DNA from: Paraburkholderia sp. BL9I2N2
GTDB taxonomy: Bacteria; Pseudomonadota; Gammaproteobacteria; Burkholderiales; Burkholderiaceae
Length of the DNA stretch: 64,000 nucleotides
Reading direction: 5' to 3'
Assembly (NCBI RefSeq): GCF_004339745.1
Contig: NZ_SMGP01000002.1
Coordinates: forward strand, 248,001 to 312,000
Below, in pieces: positions 1 to 7,953 of the stretch (within the stretch, counting starts at the first letter, position 1; each line of letters starts with the position of its first letter). Position numbers and translations under genes: made by a program. The notes beneath the pieces are model-generated. The model did not search any database and was not told the origin of the DNA. It saw only the letters and a list, made by a program, of their open reading frames with translations.

Positions 1-251
1 ACGATGCTGACGTTAGGATCCACGGAGCACGATACCCCGCCCGCACGGCTCAGCGTGACCGGACCGAGCCAGGCCGTCGGACTATCCGTGCCGTCGCTCT
101 GACCCAGATCGATCGACAGATCGCCGACGCTGACCTTGCCCGTGCCGGGATTCACTTCGCTGTAGTGACACGATTGCGCGAGGGCAACCGGACCCGCGAT
201 CAACAGACCGGCAACGGTCACGACCGCACGCGTGATAAGACTCTGCTTCAT
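1..251 (-). CDS. Secreted protein, probable Tae1 immunity protein (partial)
   Basis: Partial gene; the C-terminus lies beyond the left edge. The protein starts MKQSLITRAVV and has a hydrophobic signal peptide ending near ALA-QSC, so the product should be periplasmic. About 83 residues are visible, with two cysteines (SCHYS and VSCSV). Its ATG overlaps the stop of the amidase effector upstream (ATGA), so the two are translationally coupled. In type VI amidase pairs the cognate immunity protein is a small periplasmic protein encoded directly after the effector, and the Cys spacing and the stretch around DSPTAW resemble what I recall of P. aeruginosa Tsi1. The immunity role is inferred from position, signal peptide and this weak resemblance. 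Confidence 0.6.
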   Translation of the reverse strand, partial: MKQSLITRAVVTVAGLLIAGPVALAQSCHYSEVNPGTGKVSVGDLSIDLGQSDGTDSPTAWLGPVTLSRAGGVSCSVDPNVSI

Positions 252-649
252 GGTTTGATGGCGTAATACTGGACATTCGCGAGATCCGCATGCGTCCAGG
301 AAAAGTTAATGGCGGTGTTTTTCCGTCCGACGCCGCCATATCGGCCCCAATACGCAAGCGGATAAGGTTTCGATTGACCCGGCATGATAATCACGACATG
401 GCCGTGATGCGTCGCCTTCAATCCGGCAACCACCAGATAGCCGAGTCCGGCATAAGCGACGGCCTTATCGGCATCCGAACCGAGTTGAGTCCACGGTGCG
501 CGGCCAATGGCGTCGATAATGCTGTTCGCATCACCCGTCAGCGTAATATCGAGGTCTGCGGCGACGGCCTTCAGGAAGCCGCTGCAATCGGCTTTCCATT
601 GCGTCCAGTGGTTCTCACACAGGGTTTTGATACTTTTTACGCCAGCCAT
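248..649 (-). CDS. tae1: Type VI secretion amidase effector, Tae1/Tse1 family
   Basis: Predicted peptidoglycan amidopeptidase of 133 residues, of the class delivered by a type VI secretion system into the periplasm of neighbouring bacteria. The papain/NlpC-like catalytic pair is visible: Cys22 in ADCSGFLKAVAADL and His84 in HHGHVVII. Both match the Tse1 motifs (NCSGFVQSVAAEL, YGHVAVVI), as do GDANSIIDAI, LVVAGLK and the C-terminal NVQYYAI. There is no signal peptide, as expected for a T6SS cargo. The start at MAGVKSIK was chosen because homology begins there; an upstream extension to 904 is open but has no family resemblance. It overlaps the putative immunity gene by ATGA. No T6SS structural gene lies in the window, so it is an orphan locus here. 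Confidence 0.8.
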   Translation of the reverse strand: MAGVKSIKTLCENHWTQWKADCSGFLKAVAADLDITLTGDANSIIDAIGRAPWTQLGSDADKAVAYAGLGYLVVAGLKATHHGHVVIIMPGQSKPYPLAYWGRYGGVGRKNTAINFSWTHADLANVQYYAIKP

Positions 650-1134
650 TATCGTTATCCGTTTCGCATGTGATGTTGTCGGTTTTTCTCCGGTCGCAAA
701 AAGCCGCGCCGTAAGCGTTCGGATTATAACGAGGCTTACAGAAATGTAAATAAATGAATGGTGTGGCGTGCTGCGAATTAAAAAATCATGCATCCATGCT
801 GAATGCAATCGCAATCGTTTTCCGCCCCATGTCTTTCTCCGCGATAATCGCGCATTCCGCCCGGCCCGCCGCCGATCAAATAGACGCCTCGCTTCATTTA
901 ACAAATCGACGCAATAAAATCCAACGCCCTGCTCGCTTCAGCCGCATTCGCATTGAGCATCGCCAGCACTGCTGCGTTTGCCAGCTGCGGCATCGGCGGA
1001 ACCAGGAAACGCGTGCCGCCGGTCCTCTAAATCGACCGATATCTCGCTCGCCGTGCGCACCGCCTCTTGTTATAATTCTTTCACCAAATCGAACAAAACA
1101 TAACGCCCTCCCACACTGCGCGACAGGAGCCTCC
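650..1134. other. Intergenic region between tae1 and deoR
   Basis: 485 bases between divergent genes. The left part carries the promoter side of the effector pair and is relatively AT-rich around 700-800. The right part contains the DeoR-like operator at 1068-1083, a CGAACAAA element at 1090-1097 and the AGGAG ribosome site at 1125-1129. An open frame continues upstream of deoR through this region but shows no family resemblance and no credible start. I see no other gene. Confidence 0.6.
1068..1083. promoter_or_regulatory. DeoR operator-like palindrome before deoR
   Basis: TGTTATAATTCTTTCA matches the E. coli DeoR operator TGTTAGAATTCTAACA at 13 of 16 positions. It lies 52 bases before the deoR start, where it could mediate autorepression. 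A sister site is present before deoC at 11439-11454. Confidence 0.65.
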
Positions 1135-1860
1135 ATGCTGAAACCCGACCGCCTCCGCGCCCTTGCCGATGCGCTGGCCAGGCAAAACGTGATGCGCCTG
1201 CGCGACGCCGCCGGCCTGCTGGGCGTTTCGGAAATGACTGTCCGGCGCGACATTGCCGGCAGTCCCGAGCGATTCACGTATCTCGGCGGCTATATCGTCA
1301 GCGCGACCGACGTACCGAATAACGCCGGCTATTCACTCGAAGAAGAGAAAGACCACTTCGCGCAGGCCAAAGCCGAGGCGTCGGCGATCGCGGCGGGACT
1401 TATCGGCAACAACGAAACGCTGTTCATCGACTGCGGCACGACCCTCACTACGCTGGCCCGGCTGATTCCGGTCGAGCGGCATGTCACGGTGGTGTGCTAT
1501 TCGCTGAACGTCGCGGAAATTTTGCGGCGCAAGCCCAATGTGCGGATGATTCTGCTGGGCGGCGTCTATGTACCTTCGTCAGATTCGTTCGCAGGTGAAG
1601 AAAGTCTGGAGATGCTGCGCCGCATGGGCATCAACAAGGCATTCATTTCCGCCGGCGGCGTGGACGCGGCGCGCGGTGTGACGTGCTGGAATTTTCACGA
1701 GGTCGCCCTCAAGCAGGCGGCTATGGCGAGCGCAGTCGAGCGGCATCTGGTGGTGGATCAGAGCAAGTTCGGCGTCGTCAAAGCGGTGCGTTTCTCGCAA
1801 GTCGACGACTTCGATTCCATCATCACCGAGAAAGGCCAGGAACTCCGCAAGCGCCGGTAA
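1135..1860 (+). CDS. deoR: DeoR-family transcriptional repressor
   Basis: Predicted 241-residue repressor. The N-terminus holds a DeoR-type helix-turn-helix (residues about 6-45, LRDAAGLLGVSEMTVRRDIAG). It is followed by the DeoR C-terminal sensor domain with FIDCGTTLTTLARLIP, the usual phosphosugar-binding motif, and VVDQSKFG. The start at 1135 has AGGAG eight bases upstream. It faces the end of an operon that carries deoC, a sugar kinase and a sugar ABC transporter, and operator-like palindromes lie before both itself and deoC. A repressor of deoxyribose or deoxynucleoside use, relieved by a deoxyribose phosphate, is the natural reading. The family is certain; the effector molecule is inferred from neighbours. 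Confidence 0.85.
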   Translation: MLKPDRLRALADALARQNVMRLRDAAGLLGVSEMTVRRDIAGSPERFTYLGGYIVSATDVPNNAGYSLEEEKDHFAQAKAEASAIAAGLIGNNETLFIDCGTTLTTLARLIPVERHVTVVCYSLNVAEILRRKPNVRMILLGGVYVPSSDSFAGEESLEMLRRMGINKAFISAGGVDAARGVTCWNFHEVALKQAAMASAVERHLVVDQSKFGVVKAVRFSQVDDFDSIITEKGQELRKRR

Positions 1861-1915
1861 GCGCGTATGCGTGCCTCTGCATCGCGGCGTTAGCAATGCA
1901 AAGGCCGCAACTCTT

Positions 1916-2974
1916 CTAGTTCTTACGCTGCAACGCGAACAGCGTCCCGGCGATCAGAATAAACGCGCCGATAATCACCTTCTGCCAGGTGCTCGGCACG
2001 CCCACCAGAATCAGCACGCTATTGATCAGCGTGACCAGCACCACGCCGAGCAACGTGCCGGCTACCGTGCCCGTGCCACCCGTAATGCGCGCGCCGCCCA
2101 GAATCACCGCCGCGATCACATCGAGTTCCGAGCCCACCAGATCGAACGGATTCGCAAGCCGGTTGTTCGACACATGCAGAATGCCCGCGATGCCGGCGAG
2201 CATGCCGGTATAGCCGAACACGAACAGATGGATCGCGCGCAGGTTGTAGCCGAGCCGCTCGGCAATCGCGAGGCTGCCGCCCATCGCATAGACGCCGCGT
2301 CCCATCATCGTGCGATTCAGGAGCCACCAAGTGACCACCGCGGCCGCCACCAGCGCTATCACCGACACCGGCAACACGGCGCGCAAGCCATCAGCCGTGT
2401 GATAGAAAAACAGCGGAATGCGGCCGAAATGATCCATGCTGTGCGGAATGTTCATAAAGAACGTCGTGCCGATGAACGTCAGCAACAGCCCGCGATACAG
2501 ATACTGCGTGCCGATCGTGACGATCAGCGAAGGCGCTTTTAGCCGATGCACCAGCACCCCGTTGACAACGCCAAGCACGATGCCGCCGAGCGCGCCCGTA
2601 ATCAGGATCAGCGCAAACGGCGCGTCCGGCCACCACGCGAACACGGCCTTGGTGATGCCGTACATCGTCAGCGCGGCAATGGCGGTGAACGACACGTCGA
2701 TCCCGCCGGACGCCAGCACCACCAGCGTGCCTAACGCGAACAGCGACATCGTGGTCGCCGAATGCAACAGGTCGAACAGCGTCGCCAACTGGAAGAAACG
2801 CGGATTGATCGCACCGACAATCAGGCACGTCACCGCGATCAATGCCAGGGTGAACCATTCGGGATTGCGCGCGAGCTTGGCCCGCAAGCTCGGCGGCTTG
2901 ACCTCGGGGGCGACTTCGACGACGGTCGGGGTGGTCATGGTCTGGTTCAGGCGCGAATCGAGGCGCGAGTTCAT
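1916..2974 (-). CDS. Sugar ABC transporter permease (RbsC type), second permease
   Basis: 352-residue inner-membrane permease of the ribose/xylose (BPD_transp_2) family with eight or more hydrophobic segments. Typical motifs include LASGGIDVSF early, APSLIVTIGTQYLYRGLLL in the middle and VIAAVILGGARITGGTGTVAGTLLG near the end. It is the last gene of the minus-strand deo operon, 15 bases after the ATPase stop, and converges on deoR. A second, diverged permease (5729-6775) lies in the same operon, so the transporter is probably a permease heterodimer. Substrate by context is deoxyribose or a deoxynucleoside. I recall a transporter of similar layout in Paraburkholderia bryophila assigned to deoxynucleosides from mutant fitness data, but cannot check it here. 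Confidence 0.85.
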   Translation of the reverse strand: MNSRLDSRLNQTMTTPTVVEVAPEVKPPSLRAKLARNPEWFTLALIAVTCLIVGAINPRFFQLATLFDLLHSATTMSLFALGTLVVLASGGIDVSFTAIAALTMYGITKAVFAWWPDAPFALILITGALGGIVLGVVNGVLVHRLKAPSLIVTIGTQYLYRGLLLTFIGTTFFMNIPHSMDHFGRIPLFFYHTADGLRAVLPVSVIALVAAAVVTWWLLNRTMMGRGVYAMGGSLAIAERLGYNLRAIHLFVFGYTGMLAGIAGILHVSNNRLANPFDLVGSELDVIAAVILGGARITGGTGTVAGTLLGVVLVTLINSVLILVGVPSTWQKVIIGAFILIAGTLFALQRKN

Positions 2975-2989
2975 GAGTAGAGACGTCCT

Positions 2990-4549
2990 TTATGCGGCTT
3001 CCGAAAGCAGCGCGTGATACAGATCGGCTTCGCTCAGCGTGTCGGCCTGGTATTCGCTGGCGACACGCCCTTTCTTCATCATCAGGATGCGGTCGCAGTT
3101 CTGCAGCAGTTCCGGCAAGTCGTCGCTGATCAGGATGATGCCGATGCCGCGTTGCGACAGGCGCTGCATGATGCGGTAAATGATGTCCTTCGAGCCGACG
3201 TCGACACCGACTGTCGGTCCATGCAGGATCAGCACGCGCGGGTCGATGGCGAGCCAGCGGCCGATCAGCACGCGCTGCTGGTTGCCGCCCGACAGCGATT
3301 GCACGGGTTTGTCGACACCCGGCGTGGCGATCTGCAGATCCTTCACCGTCTGTTCCGCGAGCGCCTGCGCGCGAGTGCGGTCGATCTGCCCGAAGCGGTC
3401 ACGCAGGCTGGAGATCATCGCGGTGATCACGTTGTCGCGGATCGGTTTGTCGAGAAAGAGCCCTTCGTTCAGGCGGTCTTCCGGCACATAGCCGATGCGA
3501 TGCTCCTTGGCGTCCGAGGGCGTGCGCAGCGAGACGGCCTTGCCGTCGAGCATCACGTGCCCGGATTGCGCCGGCGCGACGCCCGCGAGCGCGCGTGCAA
3601 GTTCATTGCGCCCCGAGTCGAGCAGACCCGTAATGCCGAGAATCTCGCCGCCGTGCAGCGCGAACGACACATCGCTGAATTGGCCGGCGCGCGTATAACC
3701 GCGTACATCGAGCACGACGTTGGGCTCGCAGGCGCCTTCACGATAACGCTCGTTAGACAGATGACGCCCCGTCATCAACTCGCTGATCTGCGCCTTGGTG
3801 AATTGCGCGATCGGTCCTTGCGCCATTTTTTGGCCGTCGCGCAGCACGATGACTTCGCCGCCGATCGCATAGCACTCGTCGAGCTTGTGGCTCACGAACA
3901 GCACGGTGACGCCCTGCGCGCGTAAATTAGCGAGCACGGCGATCAGATTGTCGACTTCCTTCTGCGTGAGCGACGTGGTGGGCTCGTCCATGATGACGAA
4001 CTTCGCCTCGCTGGCGATCGCGCGGGCAATCGCCACGAGCTGCCGCGTGGCGAGCGGCAATTGTTCGATCAGCGTTGCCTGAAACTCGGCGTTGCCGGGC
4101 AGCCCGACCGCTTCGAGCGCGCGCGCCGCCGTGCGTGCCAGCTCGCGCCGGTCGAAGGTGCGGGCCAGCTTGCCCGCGTGCGTGGCCAACTCGGACGTGA
4201 GCGCGACGTTTTCCGCCACATTCATATTGGGCAGCAACGAGAGATCCTGATAAACGGTCTCGATACCGGCCGCGAGCGATTCGAGCGCGGAGAGCCGCGC
4301 ATGCCGCACGCCTTCGATTACGAGTTCGCCTTCGTCGGGTGGCTGTGCACCGGAAATGATCTTGATAAGCGTGCTCTTGCCGCAACCGTTTTCGCCGAGC
4401 AGGTGATAGATCTGGCCGCGCTCGAACGACAGGCTAACGCCGCGTAACGCATGCACGCCGGTGAAGCGCTTGTGCACGCCGACCACCTCCAGGAATGGCT
4501 GCGAAACGTCGGACTGCGGTGACTTCGGTGAGGTTGCGTCTTGATTCAT
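2990..4549 (-). CDS. Sugar ABC transporter ATPase (RbsA type, two ATPase domains)
   Basis: Cytoplasmic ATPase of 519 residues with two nucleotide-binding domains, as in RbsA/MglA. The first domain has Walker A GENGCGKST and Walker B FVIMDEPTTSLT. The second has GLLDSGRNELARALAG in place of a canonical Walker A, as is usual for this family, plus signature LSGGNQQRV and LILHGPTVGVDVG. I chose ATG 4549 (MNQDATS) rather than the in-frame ATG at 4600: the 17 extra codons would run through a strong stem-loop (4570-4591) and have no family match. The Shine-Dalgarno for 4549 is weak. It works with the binding protein upstream and the two permeases. Confidence 0.85.
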   Translation of the reverse strand: MNQDATSPKSPQSDVSQPFLEVVGVHKRFTGVHALRGVSLSFERGQIYHLLGENGCGKSTLIKIISGAQPPDEGELVIEGVRHARLSALESLAAGIETVYQDLSLLPNMNVAENVALTSELATHAGKLARTFDRRELARTAARALEAVGLPGNAEFQATLIEQLPLATRQLVAIARAIASEAKFVIMDEPTTSLTQKEVDNLIAVLANLRAQGVTVLFVSHKLDECYAIGGEVIVLRDGQKMAQGPIAQFTKAQISELMTGRHLSNERYREGACEPNVVLDVRGYTRAGQFSDVSFALHGGEILGITGLLDSGRNELARALAGVAPAQSGHVMLDGKAVSLRTPSDAKEHRIGYVPEDRLNEGLFLDKPIRDNVITAMISSLRDRFGQIDRTRAQALAEQTVKDLQIATPGVDKPVQSLSGGNQQRVLIGRWLAIDPRVLILHGPTVGVDVGSKDIIYRIMQRLSQRGIGIILISDDLPELLQNCDRILMMKKGRVASEYQADTLSEADLYHALLSEAA

Positions 4550-4569
4550 TGTGGCGAGTCGCAGGTTGG

Positions 4570-4591
4570 GGCGTCCCCTTTCGGGGACGCC
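4570..4591 (-). promoter_or_regulatory. Intercistronic stem-loop with GAAA tetraloop
   Basis: On the transcript strand a perfect 9-bp stem, GGCGTCCCC / GGGGACGCC, is closed by a GAAA (GNRA) tetraloop. It starts 38 bases after the binding-protein stop and ends 21 bases before the ATPase start. No U-run follows. Such structures usually protect the 3' end of the upstream cistron, giving more binding protein than ATPase/permease, or act as a partial terminator. Confidence 0.65.
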
Positions 4592-4628
4592 GTGACACAT
4601 GAAACAAAAGTCAAAGCCGCCAGAAAGC

Positions 4629-5633
4629 TCAGAACGGATACTGCTTGTAGTTCGTCTTGTCGACGTTCACCCAGCCCTGGCCGCGCACGATGATGCCCTT
4701 GCCCGGTCCCTTCGCGACCGTGACCTTCGTGTAGCCAGGAATGCCGAGGTCGGCGCCGTTCTCGACCGTCTTGCCGTCCACCAGCATCTGCGCGACCTTG
4801 TTCATCGCGATGCCCGCGAGCTTCGGATCCCAGAACGCGATGCCGTTGATCGCGCCGCTTTCGAGGAACTTGCCGGCTTCGGTCGGCAGGCCCGTGCCGT
4901 AGACGCAGATCTTGCCCTGCATGCCGGCCTCTTCCACCGCGCGGCCGATGCCGATCACGTCGAGCGACGACGAACCCTGGAAGCCCTTCAGGTCCGGATG
5001 CTTGCGCAGCACTTCCTTGGCGACTTCATAGGCGCGCTCACCGTCGTTATTGGTTTCGAGCTTGGGCTCGACCAGGTTCATCTTCGGATACTTGGCCTTG
5101 GCGTTGCCGATGCCGCCGTCCGCCCATTGCACCTGCGAGCGGCTGCCGAGCGAACCCACCAGCACGGCCCACTTGCCGTCGTCGTGCATGCACGAGGCGA
5201 GACGCTCGTTCAGGCCGGCGCCGTAGGCGGTGTTGTCGAACGCCTCGATGTCGACCATCGTGTTCTTGGCATTGTCGGCTTCATGCGTGACCACCTTGAT
5301 GCCGCGATCCATCGCCTTCTTCAGCGCCGGTTCGAGCGTCGGCGGATCGTAGGGCACCACGGCAATGGCGGTGACCTTCTTGGCGATCAGATCTTCGATG
5401 ATCTTCAGTTGCTGCGCCGCGTCCGCGCGGCCGGGCCCGGTCTGATACGCGTTTATGTTGGGGTTGTCCTTGGCGAACTGCTTGACGCCGTCGTCCATCC
5501 GGTTGAACCAGTTGATGCCGGTCACCTTGACGACCGTGACGATCGTTTCGTTCGTGGCAGCCTGCGCGGCAGCGATCACACCTACCGTCAGCGCGGCCGC
5601 TGCGAGCGCGGCACCCAGTCGAGTCAATTTCAT
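4629..5633 (-). CDS. Sugar ABC transporter periplasmic binding protein
   Basis: 334-residue periplasmic-binding-protein-like I (Peripla_BP_4) protein related to RhaS/LsrB. It has a Sec signal peptide (MKLTRLGAALAAAALTVGVI...AQA, cleavage near residue 25). The two-lobe fold is recognisable from DLIAKKVTAIAVVPYDPPTLEPAL and GIKVVTHEADN, and from the later GFQGSSSLDVIGIGRAVEEAG. It lies between the first permease and the ATPase gene and is followed by a stabilising hairpin, consistent with higher expression than its partners. Context (deoC, kinase, DeoR) suggests a deoxyribose or deoxynucleoside ligand. Binding residues cannot be assigned by eye. Confidence 0.85.
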   Translation of the reverse strand: MKLTRLGAALAAAALTVGVIAAAQAATNETIVTVVKVTGINWFNRMDDGVKQFAKDNPNINAYQTGPGRADAAQQLKIIEDLIAKKVTAIAVVPYDPPTLEPALKKAMDRGIKVVTHEADNAKNTMVDIEAFDNTAYGAGLNERLASCMHDDGKWAVLVGSLGSRSQVQWADGGIGNAKAKYPKMNLVEPKLETNNDGERAYEVAKEVLRKHPDLKGFQGSSSLDVIGIGRAVEEAGMQGKICVYGTGLPTEAGKFLESGAINGIAFWDPKLAGIAMNKVAQMLVDGKTVENGADLGIPGYTKVTVAKGPGKGIIVRGQGWVNVDKTNYKQYPF

Positions 5634-5728
5634 GCAAAGTCTCCTTTATCGTTCGATGTCGCCCACTTGATCGTCGCGGACAGCCAGGGCTCGTTGTCCG
5701 CCGCGTACTGAAACCTTGTCGCGCGCCA

Positions 5729-6775
5729 CTAACGCTTAGGCGCTGCACTTGAAGCGCCGGCATTGCTTGCGCCGCCGAAACCAAAGATCGCGCGCACCCG
5801 TTCGCCGCCCGCAAACGCCAGCGACAGCAGCAACAGAAACCCCCATGCGCAATCGCCGAAGAACTGCGACACGCCCATCAGGTTGAACAGGCTGGACAGA
5901 AACTGCAGCACCGTCGCGGCGAAGAACACGCAGATGATGCGGCCATGCCCGCCCGCGGGATTCACGCCGCCCATCACCGCGATCAGGATCGCGATCAGCA
6001 GATAGGAATTGCCGTAGTCCCATTTCGCGCTCGACGTATGCGTCGCGCTGATCAGCCCGGCCAGCGACGCGAGCACGCCGCACATCGCATACGTCGTGAT
6101 CAGCATGCGCGCGCGGGGAATGCCGGCGTAGAACGCCGCCTTGGGATTGGTGCCCATCAGATAGAGACGCAGGCCGAATGGACTGCGCTTGAGCAGCCAC
6201 CCCAGCACGATCACCGCGGCGATAAAAATGCAGAACGCGATCGGCACCTGAAACACCGTGCCGTTGCCGATATTCGACAACGGGTCCACGTAGTCGACAT
6301 GCACCGAGGCGCCGTTGCTGAGCACCACCGCGAAGCCGGTGAACAGCAGCTGCGTGCCGAGCGTGCAGAGAATCGGCGTGAGTCTGAGGCGCGCGATCAC
6401 CACGCCGTTCAGCAGTCCGCCAAGCAAACCCATCACCACCACGATCACGCAGAACAGCGACGTGTAGAGCGCGGGCGAATCGTCGCCGTTGACGAAGCGC
6501 GGCACGATCAACGCGGCAACCATGCCCGACAGGTTGGCGAGCCCGACGCCGGACAGGTCGATGCCGCCGTTGCCCGACACCATCGAGAGCATGATGCCGA
6601 GCGCGAGCAGGCCGAGCTCGGGCAACTGGCCGCCCATCGACTGCAGATTGTCGATATCGACGAATTGGCCGCGCGAGAGCCACGTCGCGACCAGCACGAC
6701 GAGCACGTTGACGATCAGCAGGAAATTCAGTTGCCGGTCGCCGAACAGTTTTCCAGCGGTGAACGAAGACTTCAT
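5729..6775 (-). CDS. Sugar ABC transporter permease (RbsC type), first permease
   Basis: 348-residue membrane protein of the BPD_transp_2 family, divergent from the second permease of the same operon. Motifs are SMVSGNGGIDLSGVG, RLRLTPILCTLGTQLLFTG and IAVMGGVNPAGGHGRI. I chose ATG 6775 (MKSSFTAG), with AAGGAG about 12 bases upstream; an in-frame start at 6805 is possible but would put that Shine-Dalgarno inside the gene. It follows the kinase closely (34 bases) and precedes the binding-protein gene by 95 bases. The C-terminal tail is Ala/Ser-rich. Role: one half of the membrane channel of the deoxyribose/deoxynucleoside importer (substrate inferred). Confidence 0.83.
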   Translation of the reverse strand: MKSSFTAGKLFGDRQLNFLLIVNVLVVLVATWLSRGQFVDIDNLQSMGGQLPELGLLALGIMLSMVSGNGGIDLSGVGLANLSGMVAALIVPRFVNGDDSPALYTSLFCVIVVVMGLLGGLLNGVVIARLRLTPILCTLGTQLLFTGFAVVLSNGASVHVDYVDPLSNIGNGTVFQVPIAFCIFIAAVIVLGWLLKRSPFGLRLYLMGTNPKAAFYAGIPRARMLITTYAMCGVLASLAGLISATHTSSAKWDYGNSYLLIAILIAVMGGVNPAGGHGRIICVFFAATVLQFLSSLFNLMGVSQFFGDCAWGFLLLLSLAFAGGERVRAIFGFGGASNAGASSAAPKR

Positions 6776-6809
6776 GGTGACGACACGCTCCTTCAGGCTT
6801 CGCAAACGG

Positions 6810-7772
6810 TCAGGATGACTGGGACACGCCGGCCGGTTGGCTCAGCACTTGATTCACTTCGTCGAGTGTCGGCATGGAAGGCGCCGTGCCCGGACGCGTC
6901 ACGGAAATACCCGCGAGCGCGCAACCGAAACGCAATGCCGTAATGGCGTCGTCGCCGCGTGCGAGCGCTGCCGCGAAGCCGCCCGTGAAGCCGTCGCCGG
7001 CGCCGGCGGTTTCCACCACGCGGCCGCAGTGGTAGGCGGGAACAAGGATCGATTGCTCCGCCGAATGCAGCAGCGCGCCGCCCTCGCCTAGCGTGACGAT
7101 GACCGTGCCGACGCCCTTGGCGAGCAGCACGTCAGCGGCGCGGCGGGCGTCGTCGGCATTCGCGATCGGCACGCCGGTGAGCGCGGCCGCTTCGGTTTCG
7201 TTCGGGGTGATGTAGTCGCACAGCGGGAAGATGGCGTCGTCGAGCGGCATGGCGGGCGCCGGATTGAACACGGTGATGACACCATGCTTACGCGCCACTT
7301 CCAGTCCGCGCCGTGCGGCTTCGAGCGGCTGCTCGAGTTGCGTGACGAACACGCGGGCGGCGGCGATATCGGCTTCGATTGCGTCGACGTCGGCGGCTTC
7401 CATCGTGCCGGCCGCGCCGGACGCGACGATGATCGCGTTCATGCCAGTGTTGTCGTCCACGAAAATGTGCGCCGCACCGGTCGAGACGCCGTCGATCACC
7501 GACGCGCGCGCCGTGATGCCTTCAGCGGCCCACGTGGCGCGTGCGATAGAGCCGAACGCGTCGTTGCCGATGCGCGTGCAGAACACCACTTCCGCGCCGA
7601 CACGCGCGGCCGCGACCGCCTGATTCGAGCCCTTGCCGCCCGGCCCCATCGCGAACGCCGTGCCCGCGATGGTCTCGCCGATCTGCGGCATACGTCCGGC
7701 GCGAAACGTCAGATCGGTGACGTAGATGCCGAGAATGACGATGCGACCGTTTGGTTGCGAAGACGTGTTCAT
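6810..7772 (-). CDS. PfkB-family sugar kinase, probable deoxyribokinase/ribokinase
   Basis: 320-residue ribokinase-like enzyme that should phosphorylate the imported pentose at C5. The substrate-side motif GPGGKGSNQAVAAARVGA (residues about 43-60) and the ATP/anion-hole motif ETAGAGDGFTGGFAAAL with catalytic Asp260 are intact. Together with DeoC and the aldehyde dehydrogenase it completes deoxyribose -> deoxyribose-5-phosphate -> glyceraldehyde-3-phosphate + acetaldehyde -> acetate. Its ATG overlaps the stop of a 36-codon ORF (ATGA), so it is probably translated by coupling to that ORF; it has no strong Shine-Dalgarno of its own. Ribokinase versus deoxyribokinase cannot be separated from sequence alone; DeoK is inferred from context. 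Confidence 0.82.
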   Translation of the reverse strand: MNTSSQPNGRIVILGIYVTDLTFRAGRMPQIGETIAGTAFAMGPGGKGSNQAVAAARVGAEVVFCTRIGNDAFGSIARATWAAEGITARASVIDGVSTGAAHIFVDDNTGMNAIIVASGAAGTMEAADVDAIEADIAAARVFVTQLEQPLEAARRGLEVARKHGVITVFNPAPAMPLDDAIFPLCDYITPNETEAAALTGVPIANADDARRAADVLLAKGVGTVIVTLGEGGALLHSAEQSILVPAYHCGRVVETAGAGDGFTGGFAAALARGDDAITALRFGCALAGISVTRPGTAPSMPTLDEVNQVLSQPAGVSQSS

Positions 7773-7879
7773 GCGCGTTGCCCCTGTTCCTGAACAGCCG
7801 GGTTAAAGGGAACGTCCTTCGATGCCTGAAATGCGCGCGGCACTTCGGCATGCAACAGCGGATCCAGATTCTTCAGCAC
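7769..7879 (-). CDS. 36-codon ORF with RbsD/FucU-like N-terminus, coupled to the kinase
   Basis: A GTG start at 7879 is preceded by a strong GGAGGAG. It encodes 36 residues beginning (M)LKNLDPLLHAEVPRAFQA, which closely resembles the N-terminus of RbsD/FucU-type sugar mutarotases (commonly MLKxLDPLL followed by a helix). The homology then stops and the frame ends in a TGA overlapping the kinase ATG. It looks like a mutarotase gene whose body has been deleted while its ribosome site and first codons are kept to drive kinase translation. Alternatively it is a short leader peptide and the likeness is chance. Confidence 0.5.
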   Translation of the reverse strand: MLKNLDPLLHAEVPRAFQASKDVPFNPAVQEQGQRA

Positions 7880-7953
7880 GTTGTCTCCTCCATTTTCTGG
7901 TTGGCGTGCGTGTCTTTACTTTAAGACGTTTGGTACGGCTGCCGGCTTGGCGG

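Noticed and set aside
650..904. N-terminal extension of the Tae1-like gene
   Set aside because: No homology; T6SS amidases start close to the catalytic Cys and the region is AT-rich promoter-like DNA.
1861..1915. Possible bidirectional terminator between deoR and the convergent permease
   Set aside because: Only a 4-5-base stem (GCAT/ATGC) is visible, with no T-run.
4550..4600. N-terminal extension of the ABC ATPase from ATG 4600
   Set aside because: The 17 codons pass through the GAAA-capped hairpin and do not match the family; ATG 4549 fits better.
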